A DNA stretch of 64,000 nucleotides from Lihuaxuella thermophila. GTDB taxonomy: Bacteria > Bacillota > Bacilli > Thermoactinomycetales > Thermoactinomycetaceae. Of the stretch, positions 41,439-49,783 are shown piece after piece (the stretch's first letter is position 1; the number at the start of each line of letters is the position of its first letter). Position numbers and translations under genes: made by a program. Location: the NCBI RefSeq assembly GCF_900110165.1, contig NZ_FOCQ01000012.1, positions 1 through 64,000 on the forward strand. Direction: 5' to 3'. Under the pieces are notes generated by a model. That model saw only the letters and a list, made by a program, of their open reading frames with translations, made no database searches and had not been told where the DNA came from.

Positions 41439-42599
41439 GTGAAGCGGAATGTCCTGGCTGTAACGTTGATTTTGTCTTTGATTTTGCCGTTACCTACCGC
41501 TGGAATCGCCTCAGCGGAACCGAATGACGCTGGCATTGAACAGAAAAAAGAAGCGATCCGGGCAAGAGACAAGCAGATTTTGCAGCTGGAAAAAAAGAAA
41601 AAGCGTACCGAACAAGAACAACAGGATGCGCTGGCCAACATCGAAGCACTGAAAAGCAAATTGCAAGCGTACGATAAAAAGGTGTATGAGCTGGAGCAAA
41701 AGGCGGAGCAAGGCGAGCGGAAGATCAAAGGGATCGAACAGCAGATCGAACAGCGGAGGGAAATCTTTAACCAGCGGCTCCGCAGCATCTATCTGCAAGG
41801 GAAGATGTTTTATCTGGAGACCTTGCTCCAATCCTCTTCGTTTGCCGATTTTTTAGGCCGTTTGGATTATATTTACATGCTCAACAGAGCGGACAACCAC
41901 GTGATCGAAGGATATCAAAACGATCGCAAGCGCCTGCTTGCCGCACAACAGGAATTGGAAAGCGATCTGGCCTTGCAGAAGCAGGAGAAGGCAAAAGCGG
42001 ACCAGCTGTACCGGAAGCTGGAGGCGCAGCTGAAACAACATGAAAGTGCATTGGCTTCCCTGGATGCCGATTTGAGCGAGTTGGAAGAAGAAAATGAGAA
42101 AGCGCGCCGGGAAGTGGCTGCCCTGGTAGCCACAGCTGCCCGGGAAGCGAGGGAACGTGAAATCCGGGACGAGCTGTCCGGCAAAACGATCGTCGCCTAT
42201 ACGGGTGGAAAGTTCTATTGGCCGGTCGACGGAGGAGTGCTGACGTCACCGTTTGGCAAGCGGTATCATCCGATCAGTCATACCTATCGGATGCATGAAG
42301 GAATTGATATTGCCGCCGGTCTTGGAACTCCGATCAAAGCAGCCGCCCCCGGAGAAGTGATTGAATCCCGCCCTTCTGACGGATATGGCTATATCGTGGT
42401 CATTTATCACGGAGACGGTCTGTCCACCCTTTATGCTCATATGTACGCGCAAACCGTCAAGGTGAAAAAGGGGCAAAAAGTGGAGCGGGGGCAAGTGATT
42501 GCCGCTGTGGGCAACAATGGCCGGTCTACCGGTCCCCACTTGCATTTTGAAGTTCATAAAAGCGGAACTCCGGTCGATCCCATGTCGTACTTCCGATGA
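41439..42599 (+). CDS. M23 peptidase with coiled coil, FtsEX partner (paralogue 1)
   Basis: 386 aa from GTG 41439, with AAGGAGGG just upstream, 26 bp after ftsX. Signal peptide (about 1-24), long coiled coil (30-250; KEAIRARDKQILQLEKKKKR, QREIFNQRLRSIYLQGKMFY), then an M23/LytM domain (about 260-386) with the zinc ligands HEGIDIA and HLHFE, so catalytically competent in appearance. The coiled coil plus LytM layout is that of EnvC and of CwlO-like proteins controlled by FtsX. Exported. First of three tandem paralogues. Confidence 0.9.
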   Translation: MKRNVLAVTLILSLILPLPTAGIASAEPNDAGIEQKKEAIRARDKQILQLEKKKKRTEQEQQDALANIEALKSKLQAYDKKVYELEQKAEQGERKIKGIEQQIEQRREIFNQRLRSIYLQGKMFYLETLLQSSSFADFLGRLDYIYMLNRADNHVIEGYQNDRKRLLAAQQELESDLALQKQEKAKADQLYRKLEAQLKQHESALASLDADLSELEEENEKARREVAALVATAAREAREREIRDELSGKTIVAYTGGKFYWPVDGGVLTSPFGKRYHPISHTYRMHEGIDIAAGLGTPIKAAAPGEVIESRPSDGYGYIVVIYHGDGLSTLYAHMYAQTVKVKKGQKVERGQVIAAVGNNGRSTGPHLHFEVHKSGTPVDPMSYFR

Positions 42600-42641
42600 T
42601 AAAAGAACAAACCCAACCGAACGGGAGGAGATTCGGACAAA

Positions 42642-43694
42642 GTGAAACGGAAAATCCTCGTTGCAGTGTTGGCCGCAAGTCTGGCATTCAGCACATGGAC
42701 GGTTGAATCGATCTTTGCCGCCGGGTCCAATCCGGAATCGAAGCTGAAACAGATTCAGGAAGACAAAACGAAAGCGAAGGCTGATCTCAATCAGGCCCGA
42801 TCCGCACTCAACGAGCAAAAGAAAAAGCTGCAAGATTTGGAGAAAAAAGTAGATTCCTATGACCAGCAAATCGCCAAATACACCCAATCGCTGGCAGAGA
42901 ATCAAAAAATGCTGGAAAAACAGGAAAGCAAGTTTAAGAAAATCCTTGTCCGCATGTATCAGGAAGGACAGATGGATTATACGGTAAGACTGCTGGAGGC
43001 GGAGACTTTCAGCGAATTTCTCGCCAGGTTTGAAACCGTGCGCATCATTGTCAAACAGGAAAAAGCAATCCTGGATAACTATATAAACATTAAACGGAAA
43101 ATCGAAAAAGAAAAAGCGGCGATTGAAAAGGAAAAGCAAAAACAGGCGCCTTACCTGGAAGCAGCCCGCAACGAATACCAGAAGTTGGTAAAGAGTGTAA
43201 GCGAGAAAAATCAAAACCTGAAACATCTTGAGCATCAAGAAGAACTGACGAGAGAAGCGATTGAAGAAAAGAACCGCTTAGTCAGAGAAGCGAGCGGGAG
43301 ATACAGCGGAACCGGAACAGGAGAATTGATGTGGCCGGCAAATGGCCGGATGACCTCGCCATATGGCTGGCGAAACGGCCGCATGCACGAAGGGATCGAT
43401 ATTGCCAATGATATCGGTACGCCGATTTACGCCGCTGACTCCGGAACGGTTTCACTGATGAAATCGGATCCTGACGGTTATGGTTACTATATCGTGATTA
43501 ACCATGGAAACGGCCTCTCTACCCTTTACGCTCATATGTACCGCTCATCTGTGACGGTAAGTCTGGGACAAAGGGTCAGAAAAGGGCAACGAATCGCTTC
43601 AATCGGCAACAATGGGCGTTCCACAGGTCCTCACCTCCATTTTGAGGTACATAAAAACGGGAATCCAGTAGACCCGATGCCTTATCTGCAGTAG
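42642..43694 (+). CDS. M23 peptidase with coiled coil (paralogue 2)
   Basis: 350 aa from GTG 42642 behind GGGAGGAG. Signal peptide (1-28), Lys/Glu-rich coiled coil (32-225; RMYQEGQMDYTVRLLEAETFS matches the corresponding segment of paralogue 1), then LytM (about 230-350; TSPYGWRNGRMHEGIDIAND, HLHFEVHKNG). Zinc ligands intact. Only 42 bp separate it from paralogue 1. The next gene is 276 bp away behind a structured leader, so this may be the end of the ftsEX transcript. Confidence 0.9.
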   Translation: MKRKILVAVLAASLAFSTWTVESIFAAGSNPESKLKQIQEDKTKAKADLNQARSALNEQKKKLQDLEKKVDSYDQQIAKYTQSLAENQKMLEKQESKFKKILVRMYQEGQMDYTVRLLEAETFSEFLARFETVRIIVKQEKAILDNYINIKRKIEKEKAAIEKEKQKQAPYLEAARNEYQKLVKSVSEKNQNLKHLEHQEELTREAIEEKNRLVREASGRYSGTGTGELMWPANGRMTSPYGWRNGRMHEGIDIANDIGTPIYAADSGTVSLMKSDPDGYGYYIVINHGNGLSTLYAHMYRSSVTVSLGQRVRKGQRIASIGNNGRSTGPHLHFEVHKNGNPVDPMPYLQ

Positions 43695-43970
43695 GTTCTG
43701 TCCGGTAGGCAGTGTGTTTGAACGATGACTTGGGCGAAAGAGTCGGTCTGGTTGCTCGCCGTCCCCTGGAGGAACCGGATCGGCTCACTTTTGTGTGAGT
43801 CGGGCGCAGAATGGGTAACCCCGCTCCCTTTAATGATAAAGGGAAAGAATTAACAGCCTTTTTTTAAGGAGAGGCTGTGTTCACTATGTTAGGATAGTAG
43901 GTAGATGCTTGAGAGTGATCATTCAAATGGATGTCATTGGCAGAGAAAGTTGGGAGGGTACATCACAAGC
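43695..43970 (+). promoter_or_regulatory. Structured 276-nt leader upstream of M23 paralogue 3, c-di-AMP riboswitch candidate
   Basis: Several helices can form: GACT-TGGGCGAAAG-AGTC (43726-43744), the GCTCACTT/GTGTGAGT hairpin (about 43783-43801) and CCCTTT/AAAGGG (43827-43842). The blocks TGGAGGAACCGG (43769-43780) and GGGTAACCCCG (43813-43823) resemble the paired GGAGGAACC and UAACUCCG elements of ydaO-type c-di-AMP riboswitches, which often precede cell-wall hydrolase genes. A final hairpin ACAGCCT/AGGCTGT is at 43853-43878. The order and spacing are not a convincing full match. Confidence 0.35.
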
Positions 43971-45053
43971 ATGAAAAACAGAGCAATCGCGTGCACCCTT
44001 GCCGCTGCTCTCCTCGTTGCAGGGCTTCCTTTTCACGGGGCATCCGCAGAGAATGTCAGGGAAAAGGTAAAAGAGATTCGCGAAAAGAAAGCGGATATTT
44101 TGGACCAAATCAGCCAAAAGAATGCCGAAATGCAAAAGTATGAGCAAACGATCAGAGAAGCACAAGAAGAAGTGAAAAAGATCGAGAAACAGGTCGAGCC
44201 TGTTCAATTGGAATTAAAGAAGCGAATGGATGAAGCGGAAGAAGTCAATAAGGTATTCAAGCAACGGCTCCGTTTTCTTTATCAAAAGGGCGAAATGAAC
44301 TATATGGCCAATGTATTGGCAGCCGATTCATTCAATGATTTTCTCACCCGCTTTGAATATGCGCGTCTTTTTATCAAACAAGATTATGCATTGTTTCAAA
44401 AGCGGATGGAAAAAGTGAGAGAAGTTGAAGAACAGAAGAAAAAATATGATCAATTGATCGCCAAGCAGCAGGAAGAGATCAAAAAAGCACATGATGCTTT
44501 TAATAAACTCATGGAAGAGATGAAGAAGGACAAGTCCAATTTGCAAAAAATCCACGCGACCGAAGAGTACTATGAAGATGAATTGATTGAAATCAACCTG
44601 GAAGAGTGGCGCAGCGGAAAATTGACTTTCCCTTATACAGGCCCGATGATCCGGCCGGCAAAGGTAAGGGAAAGTTCAGGGTACGGATATCGCGTCCATC
44701 CGGTAACCGGCGTTGGAAGAATGCATGAAGGGATCGATTATGCGGGTCCGGTCGGAACCCCCATCTATGCGGCGGCAGACGGTGTAGTGGTTTCCAGCAG
44801 GTCTTCCAGCGGATACGGATGGCTGATCACCATCTATCATGGGAATAAAAATGGTAAAAGAGTGTTTACCCGTTATGCGCACAGTTATCCTTATCAAGTG
44901 AAAGTGCGGGTTGGACAACAGGTTTATGCCGGTGAGCAAATCAGCTCCATCGGTAATAACGGCTTATCCACGGGTCCTCATTTGCATTTTGAGGTGCGTT
45001 ACGGGTACGGGGACAATCCTCCGGCCGTCAATCCAAAAAGCTGGCTCAGGTAA
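43971..45053 (+). CDS. M23 peptidase with coiled coil (paralogue 3)
   Basis: 360 aa from ATG 43971 behind GGGAGGG; the frame extends upstream to 43905 without a site. Signal peptide (1-26, ending ASAENV), coiled coil (28-215; KKADILDQISQKNAEMQKYE, FKQRLRFLYQKGEMNYMANV matching the other two), then LytM (about 225-360; GYGYRVHPVTGVGRMHEGID, GPHLHFEVRYG) with intact zinc ligands. An extra loop, HGNKNGKRVFTRYAHSYP, distinguishes it. It has its own long leader and may be regulated separately from paralogues 1 and 2. Confidence 0.9.
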   Translation: MKNRAIACTLAAALLVAGLPFHGASAENVREKVKEIREKKADILDQISQKNAEMQKYEQTIREAQEEVKKIEKQVEPVQLELKKRMDEAEEVNKVFKQRLRFLYQKGEMNYMANVLAADSFNDFLTRFEYARLFIKQDYALFQKRMEKVREVEEQKKKYDQLIAKQQEEIKKAHDAFNKLMEEMKKDKSNLQKIHATEEYYEDELIEINLEEWRSGKLTFPYTGPMIRPAKVRESSGYGYRVHPVTGVGRMHEGIDYAGPVGTPIYAAADGVVVSSRSSSGYGWLITIYHGNKNGKRVFTRYAHSYPYQVKVRVGQQVYAGEQISSIGNNGLSTGPHLHFEVRYGYGDNPPAVNPKSWLR

Positions 45054-45175
45054 GGATGTCCGGTCATTTTCAAAATGGATGACTATTTTTCCAACTCTTA
45101 ACATAGATTGAGGTATGTACAAGTCTCATCTTCGCGATTCGGTGTGGCGGGTGTCGGTCAAAAGGTGGTGTCTAC

Positions 45176-46651
45176 GTGAACTTTCGCGGTCGAACAGTTG
45201 CATTTTTCGTGATTGTCTCTATGGTATTCAGCAGTTTGGCAACGGCGCTGTTGGTAGGTGACGGAGGCGTTCTGGATCAGCTGTCAGGGAAAGGAACACT
45301 GGAGTCAGGCAATTTTACTTCCGGCCAGGGTGCAGCCGGGTTTGACCAGTATGCCAGCAAATTAAAGAAAGCCTACAGTTTGATCAAATCCAACTACGTT
45401 CACAACGTCAGCGACGAGCAGTTGATTGACGGCGCGATCCAGGGGATGGTCGAAGCTCTCGGGGACCCTTATTCCGCTTACATGGATCCAAAACAGGCCG
45501 GCCAGTTCAAGGAAGACCTGAAATCCTCTTTTACAGGGATCGGTGCGGAAGTGACGATGAAAAACGGCAGACTTACCATCGTCTCTCCGATCAAAGGATC
45601 CCCTGCGGAAAAAGCGGGACTCCGTCCGGAGGATCAAGTGATTAAAGTGAACGGGGAAAGCCTGGAAGGATTGGATCTGACCAAAGCGGTCAGCAAGATC
45701 CGCGGCCCCAAAGGAACCAAAGCCAACCTGGAAATCGTGCGCCCGGGGGTTCGCGATATCCTTCACATCTCCGTGGTTCGCGATGAAATATCACTTGCCA
45801 CAGTTGAAGCAGAAATGTTGCCGGAACAGTTGGGCCGCATCACAATCTCCCAGTTCTCCGAAAATACGGCGGAGGACTTTGAAAAAGAGCTGAAAAAGCT
45901 CGAACAGCAAGGTATGAAAGGACTCGTCATCGATGTCCGCGGCAACCCCGGCGGACTGCTGCCAGTTGTCCTAAAGATTTGTGATCAGCTGGTTCCGGGG
46001 AACAAAACGGTGATGATGACCGAAGACAAAAAAGGGAACCGCACCAAGCACCAATCCAAACTGGACAAAAGAAAACCCTACCCCATTACGGTTCTCATCG
46101 ATAAAGGCAGTGCCAGCGCTTCGGAGATTTTAGCCGCGGCCCTTAAAGAAGCGGCCGGATATCCTCTTGTCGGGGAAACAACCTTTGGTAAAGGAACGGT
46201 CCAGTCTGCGGAAGATTTTGAGGATGGGAGCAATATCAAGCTGACGATGGCAAAATGGCTCACTCCCAACGGAAATTGGGTGGACCAGCGGGGAGGAAGC
46301 AAAGGAATTAAACCCGACTATCCGGTGAAGCTTCCGGATTATGTCTATGCCATCCCGCCGCAACCCTCAACACCGCTCAAACTGGATACCAACTCGGTTG
46401 AAGTGAAAAACATGCAAATCGTTCTGGATGCCCTCGGTTTTAATCCGGGAAGAAAAGACGGATATTTTGACAGCCAGACCCAATTGGCGGTCAAAGCGTT
46501 CCAAAAAACCAAGAATTTGCCGACGAGCGGACAACTGGATACCGCCACCGCAGACCAATTGCGGAAAGCCTTTGGAGAAATGTTGAGACAGCCGAAAAAT
46601 GATGTCCAACTGCAAGTGGCCATCCAAGTGCTGAAGAAAAACGTAAAATAA
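45176..46651 (+). CDS. ctpB: CtpB-like carboxyl-terminal processing protease (S41) with PDZ and peptidoglycan-binding domain
   Basis: 491 aa from GTG 45176. N-terminal TM anchor (7-27), helical region with DPYSAYMDPKQAGQF, PDZ domain (about 115-195; GLRPEDQVIKVNGESLEG), S41 protease (200-385) with Ser in GSASASEI and Lys in FGKGTVQ forming the Ser/Lys dyad, and a C-terminal peptidoglycan-binding type 1 domain (about 400-475; MQIVLDALGFNPGRKDGYFDS, TQLAVKAFQK). CtpB proteins cleave SpoIVFA or other extracytoplasmic proteins. Located between hydrolase genes and a MinJ-like gene as in B. subtilis yvjB-yvjD. Confidence 0.9.
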   Translation: MNFRGRTVAFFVIVSMVFSSLATALLVGDGGVLDQLSGKGTLESGNFTSGQGAAGFDQYASKLKKAYSLIKSNYVHNVSDEQLIDGAIQGMVEALGDPYSAYMDPKQAGQFKEDLKSSFTGIGAEVTMKNGRLTIVSPIKGSPAEKAGLRPEDQVIKVNGESLEGLDLTKAVSKIRGPKGTKANLEIVRPGVRDILHISVVRDEISLATVEAEMLPEQLGRITISQFSENTAEDFEKELKKLEQQGMKGLVIDVRGNPGGLLPVVLKICDQLVPGNKTVMMTEDKKGNRTKHQSKLDKRKPYPITVLIDKGSASASEILAAALKEAAGYPLVGETTFGKGTVQSAEDFEDGSNIKLTMAKWLTPNGNWVDQRGGSKGIKPDYPVKLPDYVYAIPPQPSTPLKLDTNSVEVKNMQIVLDALGFNPGRKDGYFDSQTQLAVKAFQKTKNLPTSGQLDTATADQLRKAFGEMLRQPKNDVQLQVAIQVLKKNVK

Positions 46652-46670
46652 TAAAAGCGTGCATCAACAG

Positions 46671-46698
46671 TCCGGGTACTGCCCGGGCTTTTTTTTTA
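46671..46698 (+). terminator. Terminator of ctpB
   Basis: Short stem CCGGG/CCCGG (about 46673-46686) followed by nine T. Confidence 0.75.
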
Positions 46699-46736
46699 TG
46701 TCCAAAGCTGGTCAGCTGTTCAAAAATAAATATGGA

Positions 46737-46766
46737 TTGAATATTCCAAAAATGTTAAAATATACC
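46737..46766 (+). promoter_or_regulatory. Promoter of the MinJ-like gene
   Basis: TTGAAT 46737-46742, 18-bp spacer, TATACC 46761-46766. Its place inside the longer open frame supports the TTG start at 46863. Confidence 0.5.
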
Positions 46767-46862
46767 TTGTGTATTGTGCCGGTAATCGGTTTGAGAAAAA
46801 TGAGGCCCTCGCATGACAAAGTGGTTCAGCTTGAAATCCGGATTCGATGGGAGGAAAAACGA

Positions 46863-48017
46863 TTGTTTTCGTTTTGGAACGATGCCCTCAGCTTCGTAAG
46901 TGAAAGATGGGCGTTCGCCTTCAGTCCGTGGCTGGTGCCCGCCTATCTTCTCCCCCTATTTCAAACTTATTGGCTCGGCCGCATGGAAAAGAAAAGATTT
47001 GGCCAGCGTTTAGAGTCGCCGGCTTCACTGGTCCTGAGAACCTGGGCACTCGGAACAGCGGTTGGATTGCTCTTTTCGCTGGTGATTGATCTGATGAATT
47101 GGCTGGTGGTGCGTCAAGATCTGATCTGGATCTGGTCGGTCACTCTGCTCTTGTCGTGTTTGGGATTGCGCTTCGCCTGCCTCTCTTATTCAGCCGGGAT
47201 TCTTTCACTGGCAAGCTTGGCAGCGGAACAGCTTGAAAAGATACCTGTTTCCGCACCATGGGACAAGCTTTGGCTCTCTCTCATCCAATTTTCCGAGCTC
47301 CATTGGCTTTGGATGGCGGGGGCGCTCCATTTGCTGGAATGGGCCTTGATCCGCGCTGACGGGGAGCACGGAGTGTTGCCGATTCAGATGAGACATCGAA
47401 GCGGAAGAGCGGTGTGCGGTTTTCTGCTGAAAAAGGGCTGGCCGGTTCCATTGCTGTCGGTTGGAGATGGAAGTTGGCTGTTTTTTCCCGTTTTCCTCTC
47501 GTTTGCCAGAGTGAATGTCTCCAAACCGGTCAAACAACAAAAAAGACTCGGTTCTACCTTTGTGTTTCTCTATGGCATCCTTCTGTGCGGTTTGATGGTC
47601 CTGGCGGAAAAACGGGAAGTCGTGCTGTGGGTGGCAGCTTTTTTTGCGGTAGCCGGGCATGAATGGATCTACCAATGGGGACGTTGGCTGGAAAGAAGAA
47701 AAGAGTCTCTTTTTGTTTCAGATGAACGAGGTTTGCGGGTACTGGCTGTTCTCCCGGATTCTCCGGCGGCGGCGATGGGGATCAAACCGGGACATATTGT
47801 CCAATATTTCAATGGTTTTCGGATCCGCACCATGGAAGATTTGCAAAACAGAGCTGCCAAAGCCGCCTTCTGCAAACTGGAAGTATTGGATGAGCGATTG
47901 GACCGCCATATGATGCACAGGATTCTTGGCGAAGAAGACCCCGGCCATCTGGGGATTGTGGGGGCGATTCCGGTGGAGAGAAGTAAGCAGGAAGCAAAAC
48001 AGAGGGAAGTGACTTAA
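46863..48017 (+). CDS. minJ: MinJ-like PDZ-domain membrane protein
   Basis: 384 aa from TTG 46863 behind GGGAGG; the open frame to 46659 crosses a terminator and promoter and is not used. About six to eight TM helices (residues 15-300; SPWLVPAYLLPLFQTYW, LGTAVGLLFSLVIDLMNWLV, FLYGILLCGLMVLAEK), then a cytoplasmic C-terminal PDZ domain (about 310-375; LRVLAVLPDSPAAAMGIKPGHIVQYFNGFRI). This topology and the position after a CtpB gene match B. subtilis MinJ (YvjD), which bridges DivIVA and MinD to place the septum. Identity is by layout and synteny. Confidence 0.7.
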   Translation: MFSFWNDALSFVSERWAFAFSPWLVPAYLLPLFQTYWLGRMEKKRFGQRLESPASLVLRTWALGTAVGLLFSLVIDLMNWLVVRQDLIWIWSVTLLLSCLGLRFACLSYSAGILSLASLAAEQLEKIPVSAPWDKLWLSLIQFSELHWLWMAGALHLLEWALIRADGEHGVLPIQMRHRSGRAVCGFLLKKGWPVPLLSVGDGSWLFFPVFLSFARVNVSKPVKQQKRLGSTFVFLYGILLCGLMVLAEKREVVLWVAAFFAVAGHEWIYQWGRWLERRKESLFVSDERGLRVLAVLPDSPAAAMGIKPGHIVQYFNGFRIRTMEDLQNRAAKAAFCKLEVLDERLDRHMMHRILGEEDPGHLGIVGAIPVERSKQEAKQREVT

Positions 48018-48079
48018 ACAGATTTTCGGTGGAAAAGAACCGGACAGAAAGACGGCTGACCAGGCATCGTTATATCTTT

Positions 48080-48472
48080 GCGAGCGAGAAAACCCCTGGC
48101 TTCAGCTATGGGGATGAGAGCGAGCGTCAGGCGAGGGAGGGGATGGTTTTCCCCCTCTCGCAAGCCTGACCATCTTTTGCTTTTTTTGTTCCCTCAATTA
48201 GATAGTTTAAGATTCATCGCCGTGGGGCCCACGGTTTGAGCTTGGTCTATTTCTCCCGGTTGCGGGAGATTACCCAAGAATCCCCTGCCTTTAGGCATGG
48301 GGAGTGGTCAAGCTGTTCCAGAGACGATTACGCGTTCTTGCTGATCTATGAAACACAACCGCAATGACAACCATAGGTCCTGAATCAGGTAACTCATACT
48401 CCTGAACCGGTCAACATCCTTGCGTCAGAAGTCTCCCGCTTCCATAAGCGGTAAGCGGCGGGGTGAATAACG
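48080..48472. mobile_element. IS200/IS605-type end sequences without a transposase (PATE-like remnant)
   Basis: Bulged hairpins typical of IS200/IS605 ends occur at 48093-48113 (CCCC-TGGCT...AGCT-A-T-GGGG) and 48282-48302 (CCCC-TGCCT-TT-AGGCA-T-GGGG, one bulged T). A related one is near 48431-48464 (CTCCCGCTT...AAGCGGCGGGG). No tnpA or tnpB frame remains in the 500-bp interval. It is either a decayed element or a non-autonomous palindrome-associated derivative; a right-end structural RNA of TnpB type cannot be excluded. Confidence 0.6.
48126..48180 (+). terminator. Terminator-like hairpin after minJ, first copy of a repeated hairpin
   Basis: GTCAGG...CCTGAC (48126-48131/48165-48170) with an inner GAGGGAGGGG/CCCCCTCTC stem, followed by ATCTTTTGCTTTTTTT. 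A second copy of the same design lies at 48474-48513. Confidence 0.65.
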
Positions 48473-48473
48473 C

Positions 48474-48513
48474 GTCAGACGAGTGAGGTTTTTTTCTCTC
48501 TCACAAGTCTGAC
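48474..48513. repeat. Second copy of the GTCAG hairpin repeat
   Basis: GTCAGAC (48474-48480) and GTCTGAC (48507-48513) with inner GAGTGAG/CTCAC. It shares the order cgtcag, cgag, gagg, ctctc, caag, ctgacc with 48126-48170. The two copies flank the IS200/IS605-type hairpins. Confidence 0.6.
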
Positions 48514-48568
48514 CGTTTGTTGTTTTACAGGATCGATAGTTGCCAATTCTTCCGCCTTGAAAAATTTA

Positions 48569-48613
48569 TTGACAACGTTTACATAGATTCATATATTTAT
48601 AGTAAACGTTTAC
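48569..48613 (+). promoter_or_regulatory. Promoter and operators of the alpha-glucoside LacI gene
   Basis: TTGACA 48569-48574, 17-bp spacer, TATATT 48592-48597. AACGTTTAC overlaps the -35 downstream edge, and the palindrome GTAAACGTTTAC lies at 48602-48613. Same half-sites as the 22-bp palindrome at 49666-49687, so the regulator likely represses itself and the ABC operon. Confidence 0.8.
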
Positions 48614-48642
48614 GTTATATTAAAAACTGGGAAGGAATTCAG

Positions 48643-49647
48643 ATGGGTCCAACAATCAAAGACGTAGCCAAAAAAGCAAATGTATCGGTGGCAACGGTTT
48701 CACGCGTGCTCAATAATCAGCCGGGTTATTCAGAAAAAACCAAGAAAAAAGTATTGCAAGTCATTGAGGAAATGGGATACCAACCCAATGCGATCGCCCG
48801 AGGGCTGATCAACAAACGTACGCAAACGATTGGCGTTCTTTTTCCGAGCGTGTCCAGTATGTTTTCTTCGGGAGTTCTCCACGGAATCGAGCATACGGCC
48901 CATGAACGTGATCACAGTGTAATCGTCTGCAATACGGACGAAGATGGGAAACGAACAATGAAATATTTGCAGGTGTTACGGGAAAAACAGGTGGACGGAA
49001 TCATTTTTACCAGTGAGGTGATGAAGGAAGAGTATTACAATGCCCTAACGATGATGAATATTCCGGTTGTCTTGCTCGCTACATCATCTGTCAGGTATCC
49101 GTTCCCATTTGTAAAGGTGGATGACAAGCAGGCCGCATATAGTGCAACCGAATATTTAATAAAAAAAGGTCACCGAAAAATCGCGATGATCAGCGGTACT
49201 GAAGAGGATCCCATCGCCGGTACACCGAGGATTGAGGGATATAGGGAAGCACTCGGGGATTATGGAATTCCGTTTCAAAAGAACCTCCTCGTCTTTGGAG
49301 ATTTCGGGTACCGCAGCGGACGGATCGCCATGGAAAAACTATTGCAAACTAAAGCTGAGTTTAGCGCGGTTTTTGCCGCCAGCGACGAAATGGCCGCCGG
49401 TGCAATCAATGTCGCCTACCAGCATGGCATCAAAGTTCCGGACCATTTATCTGTCATCGGATATGACAATCTGCAAATTGCCGAAATGTCCGTTCCGCCA
49501 CTCACGACAGTTGCCCAACCTCTTTTTGAGATGGGAAAATTGGCCGCCGAAATGCTGCTTACCATGATTGAAACGGGTACCAGAGTGGAAAGCAGGATCA
49601 TGCCCCATACGATTATCGAACGTCAATCCGTGGCGCAATTATCCTGA
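48643..49647 (+). CDS. LacI-family repressor of the alpha-glucoside operon (third of three)
   Basis: 334 aa from ATG 48643 (MGPTIKDVAKKANVSVATVS). HTH residues 4-52 with hinge GYQPNAIARGL, then the effector domain (KRTQTIGVLFPSVSSMFSSGVLHGIEHTAHERDHSVIV..., HLSVIGYDNLQIAEMSVPPLTTVAQPLFEMGKLAAEMLL). The longer frame from 48517 spans the promoter and is rejected. Palindromes with AAACGTTT cores before this gene and before the ABC transporter genes define a compact regulon. The effector is probably maltose, isomaltose or a related alpha-glucoside, from the downstream glucosidase. Confidence 0.92.
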   Translation: MGPTIKDVAKKANVSVATVSRVLNNQPGYSEKTKKKVLQVIEEMGYQPNAIARGLINKRTQTIGVLFPSVSSMFSSGVLHGIEHTAHERDHSVIVCNTDEDGKRTMKYLQVLREKQVDGIIFTSEVMKEEYYNALTMMNIPVVLLATSSVRYPFPFVKVDDKQAAYSATEYLIKKGHRKIAMISGTEEDPIAGTPRIEGYREALGDYGIPFQKNLLVFGDFGYRSGRIAMEKLLQTKAEFSAVFAASDEMAAGAINVAYQHGIKVPDHLSVIGYDNLQIAEMSVPPLTTVAQPLFEMGKLAAEMLLTMIETGTRVESRIMPHTIIERQSVAQLS

Positions 49648-49665
49648 GTCTCTTTATTTTTCGTT

Positions 49666-49687
49666 TTAACGTAAACGTTTACGTTAA
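49666..49687. promoter_or_regulatory. 22-bp perfect palindromic LacI operator
   Basis: A perfect palindrome centred on AAACGTTT with TTAACG...CGTTAA outer arms, 96 bp before the start of the sugar-binding protein gene. It contains the same GTAAACGTTTAC core as the site at 48602-48613. Confidence 0.85.
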
Positions 49688-49783
49688 GGCTATCAACAGC
49701 TTGTTGCTTTGATAGATCAGCAAAATGAGCTTGACACTTCTCCATCAAAATCAAGAGAAATGTAAACAGGAAGGGGACTTCAA

